From Zizania palustris (taxonomy: Eukaryota > Streptophyta > Magnoliopsida > Poales > Poaceae): 64,000 nt of DNA. The translations under genes were made by a program, and so were the position numbers. Positions within the stretch are counted from its first letter, which is position 1. Every line of letters starts with the position of its first letter. Below the pieces are notes generated by a model that saw only the letters and a program-made list of their open reading frames with translations, searched no databases and was not told the DNA's origin. The stretch is taken from the NCBI GenBank assembly GCA_019279435.1, contig JAAALK010000285.1:30412371-30476370 (forward strand), given 5' to 3'. Positions 1-11,581 of the stretch are shown here, piece after piece.

Positions 1-2
1 AG

Positions 3-1040
3 AAGCCTTGACCTAGTTTCTCTATTTTGCTAAAATCTTCAATGGCTTCAGCAATACTGTCTTGAGAAGACCGATATTGCTCTACACGAGACTTTAGCCA
101 ATCAAGATTAGCACTAGACATTCTACTATCTTAGACACAACCAAGCCACACCGGCCGGCTTTACAGAAATAGGAACGAACCTACCCTCTGATACGCTGAC
201 AAAATCATAATCCGAGAGGTCTCGTCCCGACAAACCCTCTATCTCATCATGGGCGGTGTTATTGGATGCATCGGCCAAGCTAACATGGGCCAATCAGTCT
301 GCATGTACTATCTCGACTTCGTCACCATCCCATTGTATGAGGTGCTGGTGCAAGGTAGACGACACGCATTGGTTTGCGTGGATCCAATCACTCCCAAGCA
401 ATACATTATAATTACCTTGCACGTCGATGACGAAGAAAGCGGTGGGTAGCGTCTTGTTCCCTAATGTCAGTTCTAGGGACAGTACTCCTTTGGCTTCCGT
501 CGTGTCACCGTTGAAGCTGTTGAGGGTAACATTTGTCTTCTTCAGGTCAATGTCATATTTGCCGAGCTTCCTTAGAAGGGAGTACGGCATTAGGTTCACG
601 GTGGCGCCGCCATCGATGAGCATCCTCAAGATAGGCTTCCCGTCGATGTGCCCCCTTATGTAGAGAGGTCTCAGGTGACGGCTCGTGTCTCTCGGCTTCT
701 CGAATATGGTGTCCCGTGGTCCAAGGTCTAGTTGTGTGACTCCGGCCTCCTCCTGTAGTGGAGCGAACTTGAAAGGTAACATGACGACACCGATGTCCAT
801 CGCTTGAGGAGCGGGCCCCTTGGAGACGGGAGTGTAGTCGTCGTCGAGCAAGTCATCGTCGTCGGAGCTAACAACGGGGGCCGAGTCATTGACCATGACC
901 GGCCTAGGTCTCCAGACTTTCTTCACCGTGGGTTGAGGATGGATTTCCTCAAAAAATGCGCTCCGTGCCTCCTCGGCCTCCTCTTCTCGTATCTCTTATG
1001 CCTGCAAGCGGTGCAACCTCCTCTTTTGTCACTTGGACAT
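3..1040 (-). pseudogene. Element C aspartic protease and start of RT linker (broken)
   Basis: The open frame at 926-294 gives 210 residues ending in a retropepsin-like fold. The active-site motif reads LIDGGATVNLMP near position 610 (DGG in place of the usual DSG/DTG), and a flap/core segment GNYNVLLGSDWIHANQC follows. Upstream, the same frame continues as an Arg/Glu-rich stretch to about 1040. Downstream, a TGA at 291-293 interrupts the frame, after which coding-like sequence (SLADASNNTAHDEIEG) continues, and then a second frame carries DWLKSRVEQYRSS and EKLGQG, which look like the linker before gypsy RT. The role would be cleavage of the gag-pol polyprotein. The stop and the frame change mark it as decayed. 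Family assignment is confident; the lineage within gypsy is not settled. Confidence 0.8.
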
Positions 1041-1732
1041 ACCTGAGGGCGCCCATGATGACTGAGGATGGGTGCCGGGTGTCATGGTCTTGCTTCTATC
1101 ATTTTTGGCCGATGGGGACGTGTCTGTATCGGCCTCAAATATCTTGCACTTGCCATGAGAGATCCCCTGCTCCTGGTCGGTCGGACCATCCATAGCAGGA
1201 CGGTTGGGCCGGCTTGTGCCGAAAACCGTTGTAAGGCCGGTCGGACCAGCCATAGTAGGCCAGTCAGAGTGGGCTTCGGCCGAGGCTCTGGTCGGGCTAG
1301 GAGATGCGTCTTCCCGCCGTCTCGCTGGGGCACCCTTTGGGATTGGGACCTCCTGGGGTCCCACCCTGATGACTATAATCTCCGAGTCGTCTTCACATCC
1401 ATCCCTTCCGGTGCCATCTCACGGGGCCTAGTTCTGATGTACTACAGACAGGCGGTGAATAATATTCTCATCCTACACTGGCCCCCGAACCTGCCACTCG
1501 GAAACACTAGAAGGAATGTGAGTGTTAGTAGCTGGACACTGCCCATAGTTCTCCGGTGACGGAGGCCAAGTCAGAGACATCGTCCAGCAGTAGGGTGGTG
1601 GCATCAGAGGCTCTAGCGTCCTTGGCCACTGAGTGCCAAACCCGTTGGCCTGTTGGAAGCTCGGCCACGTCTACGGTATCTTAGACCAGACCAGCGAAGG
1701 GTCATGCCAGGACAGAGGTAAACTAGCCCATG
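1041..1732 (-). pseudogene. Element C gag tail / gag-protease spacer
   Basis: This low-complexity Pro/Ser/Arg-rich region joins gag to protease in element C. The longest minus-strand frame is 1364-1029 (111 residues), with no recognisable domain. The DNA holds several copies of a GGTCGGACC-like motif, as in the LTR and leader of the same element. No zinc knuckle is seen here. Confidence 0.5.
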
Positions 1733-1737
1733 GCGGA
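1733..1737. repeat. Target-site duplication of element B, left copy (gcgga)
   Basis: These five bases directly before the left LTR of B (TGTTGG start at 1738) are identical to 24389-24393 directly after its right LTR. This shows that 1738-24388 entered as one unit. Confidence 0.9.
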
Positions 1738-2309
1738 TGTTGGGATGACGGATCGAACCAGTAGGTTTTCTTAGTGGATGGGAGTAATGGAAAACTGTGC
1801 CCAAACTGTATTCTCGGATCATGTGTTTATTACAACTGTAGTCGGGGGTATTTATAGGGTGACCCGCTCTGAAGGGCCGGGTACCTTCAAACCCCAACTG
1901 CTACTCAGTCTGACATAGGTCAGCGGTACAGACAAAGTAGATGTTACATAGTACAGACAAGAAGATGCGATTCTAACAGCGTATCAACCATGTCGGGTGC
2001 ACTAAAGGTCGCCCGACACGTCACAGGCGATCACGATCCTGTCCCCGTACGGTGTTGACTTGGTCTTCCCCTCGTATGGCGTCCCTCTGGAGCCTCTGGT
2101 CCGCCCAAAGGTTGGCTTCTGGCATCTGGCTGGTCGCTCCCCCCGAGGACCCCTCCGACACGTCTCGGAGCCCCCGGAGACCTTCGGTCTCCTCGTTCGG
2201 AGGCTCGGGCACCTTCGGCATAGGGCTTCGGGTCTTCCGGCCGTATCCTTCCCTCGGAACCGTACGGGCCTTCACTTTCCCCACTGTCATCGGGATTATC
2301 TCCCCAACA
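1738..2309 (-). repeat. Element B 3' LTR
   Basis: This 572-bp LTR begins TGTTGG and ends CCAACA on the plus strand. It carries a minus-strand TATA box (TATAAATA at 1849-1856) inside a conserved promoter stretch. It aligns along its length with 23818-24388. Confidence 0.93.
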
Positions 2310-2319
2310 GTAGCCCCTC
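2310..2319 (-). other. Element B polypurine tract
   Basis: On the minus strand the bases immediately before the 3' LTR read GAGGGGCTAC, a purine-rich plus-strand primer. The same tract stands at the same place in element A (3484-3493). Confidence 0.7.
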
Positions 2320-2796
2320 GCTTCTTTCCTCTCGAGAATCCTGCACGAGAGAGGGTGGAAGCGCACATGATAATTCCGATAATCTTTATAAGAAATTGAC
2401 TTACGTAGAGATCCAGAATCCCGCTGCACAGCTGGCCCCGTTCAATCGTTCCGGAGATGTCTTGGAGCCTTGAAACGTCCTAGAATCCGGAGGCCGAGAG
2501 CCGGTTTCGGAGCACCTTTGGCGAGCTAGTCTCTTCTGCCCCTGCGAAGGGGAAAGGCTTTGACCGATCACTTTTGATGCCTACGCGGCTTTGACCGCTA
2601 GGTTCCGGTGCCCGAGGAGTCGAGCTAGCACATTTCTTAGCGCTGTTAATGTGACAAGCATGCGAGTGACGCGGGGGAGGCGGACCATCGGAGACGGGCG
2701 CACTCAAGGTGCCAGCAAAGTCTTAAATGGGGGCGCCATGCGATCAGTGTGCGCGCGCCAAGCGGCGAAAAGGTTGATAGGCGGCGACCTCCACGC
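2320..2796. other. Upstream region of the element B antisense gene
   Basis: This non-coding stretch lies between the polypurine tract and the TATA box of the antisense gene. I see no domain-like translation. It is presumably the 5' control region of that gene. Confidence 0.4.
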
Positions 2797-2804
2797 TTAA
2801 ATAG
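2797..2804 (+). promoter_or_regulatory. TATA-like box of the element B antisense gene
   Basis: TTAAATAG lies 122 bp before the ATG at 2919. Element A has TATAAATA 112 bp before the ATG of its homologous gene, so position and strand agree in two elements. The function is inferred. Confidence 0.5.
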
Positions 2805-2918
2805 CCCCTGATGCGCCGGACAGGCCCTCTCCTGCCCACTTTGCTTAGTCCCTTAGCAGCATTCCTGAGGGCAAACGCTTGCTCTTGAGCTCTTACTTCC
2901 TTCTTGCTTCTTCTTGCT

Positions 2919-2989
2919 ATGGCGGAGAGGAATGCTCCTGCCGCGGCGGTAGACCCCCGCTTTCTGCAGCGCCAAGTGGCAGTGGTGGC
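2919..2989 (+). pseudogene. Element B antisense gene, first 71 bases of exon 1
   Basis: The ATG at 2919 opens a frame (MAERNAPAAAVDPRFLQRQ...) cut after 23 codons plus 2 bases by insertion of element A. If A and one TSD copy (2990-14246) are removed, the frame runs on without a shift into 14247 onward. This both confirms the start and identifies the gene that A disrupted. Confidence 0.75.
2985..2989. repeat. Target-site duplication of element A, left copy (gtggc)
   Basis: These five bases directly before the left LTR of A are repeated exactly at 14242-14246 after the right LTR. Confidence 0.92.
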
Positions 2990-3483
2990 TGTTGGCGTAA
3001 AAGATTACGCTAACAGGTTTCTGAAGATTAGAACCTAACAAACGAAGTCTTTGTGAAGAAAACTATTCCAAGCCTCCGAAAGGATAATAGCTTAAAATAG
3101 TTCGAAAGAGTGTATTGAATAACTTGTATTCGGTCCTCATTACAGGGTAAAACGGGGGGTATTTATAGGCCCAAACATTAAGGAAAAGACCCTTTTACCC
3201 CTCTATTACAACCGACATAGTGGAAACTATTTGGTACCCTTAATAGGGCTAAAATGGTAAAAGACTAATCTAATGAGAAAAAAGATAAGTCTTCTATCTT
3301 CGCTGGCAAAGAAACTCTCGGAAGAGTCCAAGTTCAAAGATATACTCCGAATCGGAGTATGTCATCATACTTCGAACTTGACTCAATGCATCCCAGGAGT
3401 CATATGCTGGAAATCTTGGACTTAATCACCAACCTTTGTCTTGTTACTGCAATAACCCTGAAGATGGAATATTTTCCCCAACA
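2990..3483 (-). repeat. Element A 3' LTR
   Basis: TGTTGG...CCAACA ends on the plus strand, 494 bp. The plus-strand left end forms a near-perfect palindrome (TGTTGGCGTAA, then TTACGCTAACA). It pairs with 13749-14241. Confidence 0.95.
3160..3167 (-). promoter_or_regulatory. TATA box of the element A 3' LTR
   Basis: TATAAATA on the minus strand, in the same place as 13919-13926 in the 5' LTR. It would start transcription leftward, out of the element. Confidence 0.6.
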
Positions 3484-3493
3484 GTAGCCCCTC
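3484..3493 (-). other. Element A polypurine tract
   Basis: GAGGGGCTAC on the minus strand directly abuts the 3' LTR and is identical to the tract of element B. Confidence 0.72.
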
Positions 3494-3812
3494 GAATACG
3501 CTTCTCCGCTAAATCTGTAAAGTTAGGAGAGCAGTATACGCAAGAAAAAATAATCATGCGTCGGGGTTAGCAGATTTTAATCCATCTTCGAAATGCATGG
3601 AGATGCAAGACTTCAACTCAGTGTCTAAGAAAATTACATTCGAACTATCTTAGAATGAACTCGAGAAGTCCGAAAGTCTTTTTAGACTTGGAAGAAATAG
3701 CCATTGGCTTCTTTCTTCTAACGGAAGTTACGTGACACGTTAATTTCGCAACAAAGTAACGGTTGAGAATGCGAAACGGCATAGGCAAACGGTAAAAAAT
3801 CGGGGTCTGGGC
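3494..3812. other. Upstream region of the element A antisense gene
   Basis: This AT-richer stretch lies between the PPT and the TATA box of the antisense gene. No coding frame of interest is seen on either strand. Confidence 0.4.
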
Positions 3813-3820
3813 TATAAATA
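3813..3820 (+). promoter_or_regulatory. TATA box of the element A antisense gene
   Basis: A perfect TATAAATA in a CTATAAATAGAGG context lies 112 bp before the ATG at 3925. A start about 30 bp downstream would give a leader of about 80 nt. Expression was not tested. Confidence 0.6.
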
Positions 3821-3924
3821 GAGGGTCCAGACCCTTCTCGAGTACCTTTCCACCGCTTTCGTGCAAACAAAACATCAATCAAGCCCTAGCCTCCATTTTA
3901 CTTCTAAACAATTCGTGAGATCCA

Positions 3925-6900
3925 ATGGCGAAAACTAGTTTCAAGGGTCCTGGAGCAGCTTCAACCGTGGCCCGACAGCAGGTTGCGGCAGCAGCAGCGG
4001 CTGCAACATTGGCGGCGGTGACTCCGACACCATCAATGGCAACAATGGCGGCGGCGGGGAGAAATCCCCAAAATGTCGGCCCTCAAGACCTTTTTCCGGC
4101 ATCAACGAAGTACACAGACCAATCCTTTCAATTGGGGCCTTCAACCTGCAAAAGAGAATCACTCGCGGCCGCAATAGAGGGCAAAATTAGTTCGGGAGTC
4201 ATGATTCGCAAACCAGGGAAAGAGATCATTCCGTCACCAAGACCTGGAGAAGTGGTCGTCTTTGAGGCCTTCTTCGAAGCTGGTTTGGGGCTTCCGACAG
4301 TCGACTTCTTAGCAGAGGTATTGGACTTATTCCACGTTACTCCCCCCCAACTCTCTCCGAATGCCGTAGCACGTCTTGCCATCTTCGAATGGGCATTGCG
4401 AGCCGAAGGTTGTGATGGAAGAGCGGAGATCTTCGCAGCACTACACAGGGCTTCGTGCCAACCGAAGACCTTCGTAGGCCCCGGAGGTGACAAGATGGTA
4501 GTGGCCTTCGGAAGCATCAACTTCAGGCTTCGGGACGAGTATGCTCTCCGGTTTCCCGCTAAGGCTATCAATGCCAGATGGTATACAGACTGGATACTGA
4601 AATGGTTTTATGCCGAAGTTGGGGTGAGCAGTCGCCTAGCTGGACCTTTGCAAGATATCAACTTCCGAAAGGAAGCCCTTGTGCATCCAGATCCGGGCCA
4701 GCTCGAAGCTCGCCTCAGCTTGGTTCAAAAAATCAGTCACCGCCTGAGTATGCAGGACTTAGCCGAAGAATTCCTCGGGCTTCAAATCCCTCCTCTGATG
4801 GCCAACTGGCCGATCACCTTTGAGGAAGATTCGGAGGGCGGTCTTCGCAAAATTTCTTCGACTTCGAGCCCTGCAGGTAACTTTGAAAACAACATATATC
4901 ATGCATATTTATTCGAAGGAATAACCAACTTAACTCATTTTTCAGCCTCTTCAGCCCCTATAACTTCGGAGCAGATTGTACGGGCTTCGGAGAAGATTCT
5001 AGGCGTCCCAACTCCGACCGAAAAGGAATGGAGAATTAAGCTGGTTGGTACATGAGAATGGTCCAACCGAGTATGGGGGCTACTCGAAGTTATTCCGCCC
5101 CCTCTTGTGGATTGGGTACCTTCGGAGAAAGGGCCCAAAAAAGAAAAGCCGAAGTTGGAACTTCAAGCTCAGCCAAGACTCCGCTAAAGAAGGTGGCTCG
5201 AAAGCCAAGAGTTCCTGCACCTTCGAGCCCAAGAGCTTCAGTCTCCGATTCCTTGGAGGACGAAGGCAGGATGCTTGTCGACCTGATTGACAAAGATGCA
5301 GCCCAAAGAGATGCACATATTGATGAAGCTGCGAGCGTGCCGGAGTCTCAAGAGAACCATGAGCAAGTAAGGACTCCGGCTGCTTAAGAAAATTTACCGC
5401 TAGACGAAGCTCCTGTGGACGAAAGCGGAGTCGAAGTTGCTGCAGCTTCAATTTTGGGTGAAGTAACAACGACTGCTCTCGAAGATGCTCCAACAGTCGA
5501 AGATTTGACTGCTGACTCTGATGAAGACTTTGGAGTAGCCTTCGACCCGCCAAGCAGTCCAATGCTCACCCGTCGCCAAAATGTCGAAGGTAAACTTCGC
5601 ATAATTCTTTTGTTCTTTTTTCCTGCGAAATTATACAATGTATAATACCTTTGTTTTAACAGGATCCACTCCCGTGGAAGAGGTCTGTCCCGAGGATATA
5701 ATTCCTGGACCTTCGACAGCTTCGGAGCCAATTCCAGGAGCCACTCAAATGGGACCTGGAAAAGGCAAAGGCAAGATGGACCACGTCCCTGGTCTGAGCT
5801 CAGGATCAACTCCATCTAAGTCAACAGACGAAAGCCAATCTACGGAGGGAGGCCAGTCTGCCGGAGCTCCAAAAAATACGGCTCAGCACTCCGGACCTTC
5901 GCCAAACGAAGATGACCAGCAAGCCTTGAGCATGCTACCTCTTCTAGCTCCTTTCTTGGAGCGAAGAACTGGGCTTCGGACTTTGCTCGAGCCTTTGGAT
6001 CGAGCTAGTCGCGAAGTCGGGGAGACGGACTTGGTGGCCATCTTGAGCGAGGCGGAGAGTTCGGAGCTTAACGCTGCCATGGAACGTGCAACATACCAGG
6101 TACGAAGTATCTGCAAAACAGAGTCAAACTTATATACAAATAATTTCTCACCTTTGTTTTTCTCTTCTCAAATGAACGTGGAAGCCTTCGCCCTCGAGAG
6201 GAAAATACAACTCTTCAACGAAATCTTACTATCTCCGAAGTTCGGGTGGCCCACTTGGACAACATGGTTTCAACGGAGCGCAGAGCCAGACAAAGCTTGG
6301 AGGTTGCGAACAAAGAGCTCGAAGCAGAACAAATTGTGCTTCGAGCGGAAATTGAAAAGATGCGGGCGGAGCACGCTACTGCGGGGGCTGAGCTTGTTAG
6401 ACTCCAAGAAGAAAAAGCCAAAGCTACCGAAGAAGCTAGCCAGCTGCACAATCAGAAGAATTCTTTAGCTACGGAGGCAGCTAGGCTCTCTAGAGTAGTA
6501 AGAGAATTAACTTCGATGAAGGATGCCTTAATTGAAGATAAGCTGAAGTCGGAGAAGGTAGCTACGGAATTCATGGACCAATTGCTAGGCGTTCTAGAGT
6601 ACTTCGGTACTACTAGGACGCTTCCTTTGGATGACAACATCTCCCTGTTGCGATGGTTGAAGAGGATCCAAGGAGCAGCGAAGCAAATGAAGACAGCAGG
6701 CATTCGGTACGGAGAAATCTCCAGACAAGTGGCTGTTGTCGGCATACTTCGTTACTATGAAGATTTGGGCCAATCGATAACTCCGAGCACAGGGGCGGCT
6801 CCCATTACCTTTGATGACAACCAGCTCCTTACTCCTTCCGAAGGTGTGGCCACTGCTTGGCAAGCCTTTCAAACTTCATGGAGAGCCGAAGGTCGCTCTG

Positions 6901-7520
6901 CAATCAAGGCCTGGATTGACGAAGGGCAACGCCAGAAACAAGCTCGGTCTCAAGCTTCGAGTAGTCAGTCCCCGCCAAACCCGCAGGTTTAGAATTATCT
7001 TTGGATCTTCGACTATGTAAAGCATTATGCTTTTGTACATTTATGAATGAAAATTTGCTTATCATGTTTTTAGGCTTTGCCTCATATGGAAGATGTCGAA
7101 GTGTTAGACATTAACGACGAACTCCGCTTACTATGGGCTTCCTTCGATATCTTAAAACTTCACAAGCGCCCTCGATTTTTAGTTCCTCGGGATAGCTCCG
7201 GAGCGATTACATCCGAAGTAAGCAAAGACATATTGTCTTGTATTAAAGAGGAAGAAAAAGAAGTTAGCTTGGAAACTTCATCTTCCGAAGACATTGTATG
7301 GTCCGAAGACGAAGATGAAACTCAAGATAAAAAGCCTGAAGAACTTGGAAGCTGGGAAAGGAGCCCCGAACGATTTCGAACTTGGGCCGAGCTTCAACAA
7401 GAACAAAAAGACTTTAGAGCTTCGAAGGGAGGCAGGAGAGTTAAACGCAAAGTTGTTAGAACTCTCGACTCTGGAACTAGTCGTTCCAACCCTAGCTCTA
7501 GATATCGAAGGGGTCTTTGA
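3925..7520 (+). pseudogene. Element A antisense gene: intron-containing, gypsy-transposon-type domain plus coiled coil (broken)
   Basis: It runs opposite to gag-pol. Exon 1 (3925-4876) encodes an Ala-rich start and a conserved domain (FEAFFEAGLGLP, FEWALRAEGCDGR, VVAFGSINF, WYTDWILKWFY) resembling the plant 'putative gypsy type transposon' family. Candidate introns with GT..AG ends are 4877-4945, 5590-5662 and 6987-7073. A fourth starts at 6100 and its acceptor near 6170 has lost the final G. Exon 4 (about 6171-6986) is a long coiled coil followed by a conserved helical segment. Exon 5 (7074-7520) is acidic and ends RYRRGL. A TGA at 5053-5055, a frameshift soon after it and a TAA near 5385 break it. 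Element B has the homologous gene with introns at equivalent positions. The function is unknown; such extra antisense ORFs are known in Tat elements. Confidence 0.78.
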
Positions 7521-7574
7521 TTCCTTCTTGGTATAGATACCAATTTTTCATGATGTAATCATATTTATTTGAAT

Positions 7575-7580
7575 AATAAA
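7575..7580 (+). terminator. Possible poly(A) signal of the element A antisense gene
   Basis: AATAAA lies 55 bp after the stop codon in an AT-rich stretch that also has TATTTATTTG. Plant poly(A) signals are loose, so this is tentative. Confidence 0.35.
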
Positions 7581-7905
7581 TATCGATTTAAAATTGTCTC
7601 CTTATTTACTAGCCCCTCTTTGGGCGTAAGCAACTTCGAACTGTATTCAAAGATGGTTAGGCGAAAAGAAAAACTTAGGAGTACAATTTTGGGGGTTCGG
7701 AGCCCCTCAGCAATTTAAAGATTGATTAAAATCTTATAAAATGTCTTCGACTATTTGTAGTCTGAAGACTGGTAACTTAGTACCTTATGTTTTTTGAAAG
7801 AAATCACTTTGGAAAACTTTCCGGACACTTTAGTGTCCTACATGAATTGTCACTTTGGACTTTCTAAACAGACATTCGTAGCTCATGGCTCAAACTGTGT
7901 TTTGT

Positions 7906-8146
7906 TTTGGCCTCCTTCGGCTCTTTTTGCGAATTCTGTCAAACCAATGGTTTGGAGTTCGCAGTGGTCTCTTTGGACTCTTTTTACGGATGCCTACAAG
8001 CCGGTGGCTTGGACTCCGCATCATTTGGTCTCCTTGGACTCTTTTTACGGATGTCTTCCAGCCGTTGGCTTGGACTCCGCATTCTGTGGTCTCGGGCTCT
8101 TTTACGGATGTCTTCAAGCTGGTGGCTTGGACTCCGAATTATGTCA
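7906..8146. repeat. Element A minisatellite, about four units of 61 bp
   Basis: Degenerate tandem units share the cores GGACTCTTTTTACGGATG and GGCTTGGACTCCGCAT. The two middle units are 61 bp, the outer ones 62 and about 57 bp. The array lies between the antisense gene and the end of pol, the same slot as the 35-bp array of element B. The rest of 7581-8342 holds nothing recognisable. Confidence 0.75.
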
Positions 8147-8342
8147 GCCCACCACCTCGGAAACTTCGGACCAGTGGTCCGAAGTCCGAAAATATGATTC
8201 AAATTAATGACACTTCCCTCTCGGTCAACTCCGCTATTCCAGTGCGTCCACTCGGAAGTGGGAAGTTTATGAGGGGTAGGCATTATCTGAACCATATGCT
8301 TTATTAATTCGGAAAGTGCTTACAAATGATTACAAGGAGCCC

Positions 8343-11300
8343 TTAGGCGAAGTATCGCTTTAGGTGCTCCGCATGCCATGTATGCGCTAACTCTTCACCT
8401 TCCAAATTAGCTAATTTAAAAGAAACAGGACGCCGTGAGCGAACAATTAAGTATGGACCTTCCCATTTATTTCCTAATTTTCCTGGTGCTATGATACTTC
8501 ACAAAATGAGATGACCCGGCCTAAGTTCATTAATCTTGACCTTCGGGTCGAACCAAGCCTTCGTCTGCTGCTGATACTTTGACAAATTTGCCACAGCTCG
8601 AAATCTTGTCTCCTTTGTTAAATCCAGCGAAGCTTGTCTTTCTCCTTCTATTTCCGGTTCGGTGCTGCGAAGTGATCCTCCTTTGAGCTCTGTTGGTGTC
8701 ATAGCTTCATCTCCGAATAATAGTCTAAATGGAGTGAAATCCGTGGACCTCATTTGAGTGGTCCGAATGGACCACAAAATCTTCGGAAGTTCTTCGGTCC
8801 AGAGTCCTTTTGCCAATCCTACTATCCTTCGACTGAGGATGTCGCACTGCAGCAAAGCATAGCTGGATGCCTAGATCTTCGCAAAATTTCTTGAAAGGTT
8901 CTGCGTCGAATTGTGTTCCATTGTCAACTGTGAGTTGTCTAGGCACTCCGAACCGGCAAATGATATTCTTTCAGAAAAATTTCTGTACATTGTTCGAAGT
9001 GATAGTTGTTAGGGGCTCTGCTTCGACCCACTTTGAAAAGTATTCAATTGCTACCACTGCGAACTTCAAATTTCCTTTTGCTGTTGGGAAGGGACTAATA
9101 AGATCCATGCCCCATCTGGCCATGGGCCATACTGGAGCTATGACTTGAAGGGCTGTTGGTGGGCGATGACTCCTTCGTCCCATCCACTGACATCCTTGGC
9201 AAGTGCGGACCAAGCTTTCCGCATCAGCTACTATTGTAGGCCAATAAAGCCCCTGGCGTAGTGTTTTTCCTGCCAAAACTCGAGGGGCCAGATGGCTACC
9301 GCAAAGTCCTTCATGGATTTCTCGAAGAATTTCTTGACCTTCGGCTTGAGATATACATCGGAGTAGAGGGGAACATACTCCGGCCTTGTATAAAATACCG
9401 TTGATTATTTGATAATTCTGAGTTCTAAGCTTTAACCTTGAAAGTTGTGGCCCTTCGGACATATTTGCCTCTCCTTGCAACACTTCCATGATTGAACTTC
9501 GCCAATCTGTACATGGAATGCAAAGGACTTCCACAGCAGGAATTTGTGTCACCGAAGGTGTACTGAGTTCTTCATAAAAAGATTCTTCGGGTATGTACAT
9601 AGCTCCGGCTGCAGCTTTTGCTAAGATGTCAGCTTGCATATTTTCTGCTCTAGGTATACTCCGAATGGAAATCCCTTTAAATGCTGCTTCGATCTTTCGG
9701 ATTTCTTCTAAGTACTTTGCAAGCTGTGGATGCCGGACTTGGAAACTCTTGTCTACGTGCCCTGCTACAATCTGAGAATTTGTTTTAATAACGACTCTTG
9801 TAGCCCCTAGAGCACGTGCCTTTCGAAGTCCCAATAAAATTCCCTCATACTCTGTTGTATTATTGGTAGACTTAAAGTTGAGTCTTGCGGAGTACATTGC
9901 CTTCTGCCCTGAAGGTGAAATTATTACAGCTCCGACCCCTACTCCAGATGCTTGGAAAGCTCCATCAGAGTAAATAGTCCAAATTTCTTCACTTGACTTC
10001 TCCGGAGCCCATGTTGCGGGGGGAGTCCACTCTGCCATGAAGTCGGCCAATACTTGCGACTTAATTGCTGTTCTTGCCAAAAAAGATATGCCGAAGGGTG
10101 CTAACTCAACAGCCCACTTCCCAATTCTTCCAGTGGAATCCTTACTTCGGAGCATATCTCCTAAAGGGTACGAAGTTGGTACAATGACATTATGTGCCAA
10201 AAAATAATGCCTTAACTTCCTCGAAGCCATTATCAGAGCTTAAACGAATTTCTCAAGCTCGGAATATCTTGTTTTTGCTCCGGACAATGCTTCAGACACA
10301 AAATAAACTAGATTTTGTACCAACTTCCCGTTGAAATCAACCTCTCTGACAAGGACTACACTGACAGCAGAGCCAGTAGCTGCAAGGTAGAGGAGTAGGG
10401 TTTCGTCCGCAACAGGCACCGTGAGTGTAGCAAGGTTACTGAGATAATTTTTAATATCTTCGAATCTCTTTTGACACTCCGGTGTCCATGCAACATCTTC
10501 GGACCCTTTCAATGCTTTAAAAATAGGCAAACTTCTCTCCGCAGACCTTGCCAAAAATCTGCTAAGTGCTGCTAGACGACCGGTCAGCTTTTGCACTTGC
10601 TTTAAATTCTATGGGGGAGCCATCTTCTGCAACGCAGTTATCTGAGTGGGGCTAGCTTCGATCCCTCTACTTGAAACTAGGTACCCTAACAATTTTCCAG
10701 CCTGCGCCCCAAAGATACATTTTTCGGGGTTGAGACGGATCCCACATGCCCGAAGGCTATTGAATGTTTATGCTAAGTCTAGGCTATGCTGGTGCTTTAA
10801 AGCACTCTTTATTACAATATCATCCATATAGGCCTCTACATTATGACCTAATTGATGACCTAAAGCCTTAGCAATTAACCTCGAAAATGTAGCCCCGACA
10901 TTTCTTAAGCCAAAAGGCATTCTTACATAACAAAAGACTCCTGAAGGAGTTACGAAGCTTGTCTTGATTTCATCTTCGCGCTTAAACCAAATTTGATGAT
11001 AGCCTGAATACGCGTCGAGGAAGCTTAATAACTCCGAACCAGTAGTGGAGTCGACCAATTGATCAATTCGAGGCATGGGGTAGGGGTCGCGGGGGCATGC
11101 TTTATTCAGAGATGTAAAATCAATACACATGCGCCACTTCCCGGAAGATTTCTTCTTAACGAAGACTGGGTTGGCTAACCATTCCGTATGAGCCACTTCT
11201 CTGATAATCCCAGCCTTCAGCAACTTTTCAACTTCATCTTTAGCAAGGACAGCTCTCTCCGCAGACATCTTCTGGAGTCCTTGCCTAACAGGCCGAGCCT

Positions 11301-11574
11301 TCGTGTTCACAAGTAGACTGTGTTCAATAATGTCCCGACTGACTCCGGTAATGTCTTCATCAGACCAAGCAAAGACATCCAAATTTTCCTGAACTACTTT
11401 TTCTAAGGAGGCAGCAACTTCTGGAGGCAAGTCTTTACCAAATTGAAATGAATATTCCTTGCCATCTTTGACAATGATCTTCGTTGCAATCTCTCCTTCA
11501 GGACTTGGTCTTGGGAAGGATTTTTTCGAGGATTCGCTAGGAGCTAGAAAAATTCTCCGGATCATCTTGCACAC
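8343..11574 (-). pseudogene. Element A pol: RT, RNase H, second RNase H, integrase (broken)
   Basis: 11574-10768 encodes RT with the usual order: TEWLANPVFVKKKS, IDFTSLNKACPRDPYP, MPFGL and the catalytic AYMDDIVIKS. A stop follows the YMDD region. RNase H is at 10596-10240 and then stops. 10230-8971 holds a second, archaeal-type RNase H (IYSDGAFQASG, TNNTTEYEGILLGLRKA, where a normal DSQ reads NSQ), then the integrase zinc finger (HEGLCGSH...CQGC) and core start (WGMDLISPFP). The core continues at 8946-8725 (DNGTQFD) and the C-terminal part at 8855-8499, ending LKRYFA at 8343. The likely product would make cDNA and integrate it. Several stops and at least two frameshifts inactivate it. The NSQ change hits a conserved acidic residue of the second RNase H. 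Confidence 0.9.
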
Positions 11575-11581
11575 TGTTCAC

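Larger units (their letters stand above)
1..1737 (-). mobile_element. Ty3/gypsy element C, left part (gag tail, protease, RT linker)
   Basis: This is the downstream half of a minus-strand Ty3/gypsy element whose gag and 5' LTR lie at 24389-28070. The two halves are separated by element B, whose 5-bp target duplication gcgga ends this segment. Read on the minus strand, the order is gag tail, aspartic protease and then the linker that precedes reverse transcriptase. RT, integrase and the 3' LTR must lie left of the window. The joining of the halves is inferred from matching strand, order and TSD. Confidence 0.85.

Noticed and set aside
1082..1559. Open frames at 1082-1333 (minus) and 1068-1559 (plus)
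   Set aside because: Both overlap the gag-protease spacer of element C in other frames, are low-complexity and have no domain.
4128..4571. Open frames on the strand opposite the antisense genes (also 14202-14708 minus)
   Set aside because: They mirror the conserved exon 1 codons and have no domain of their own.
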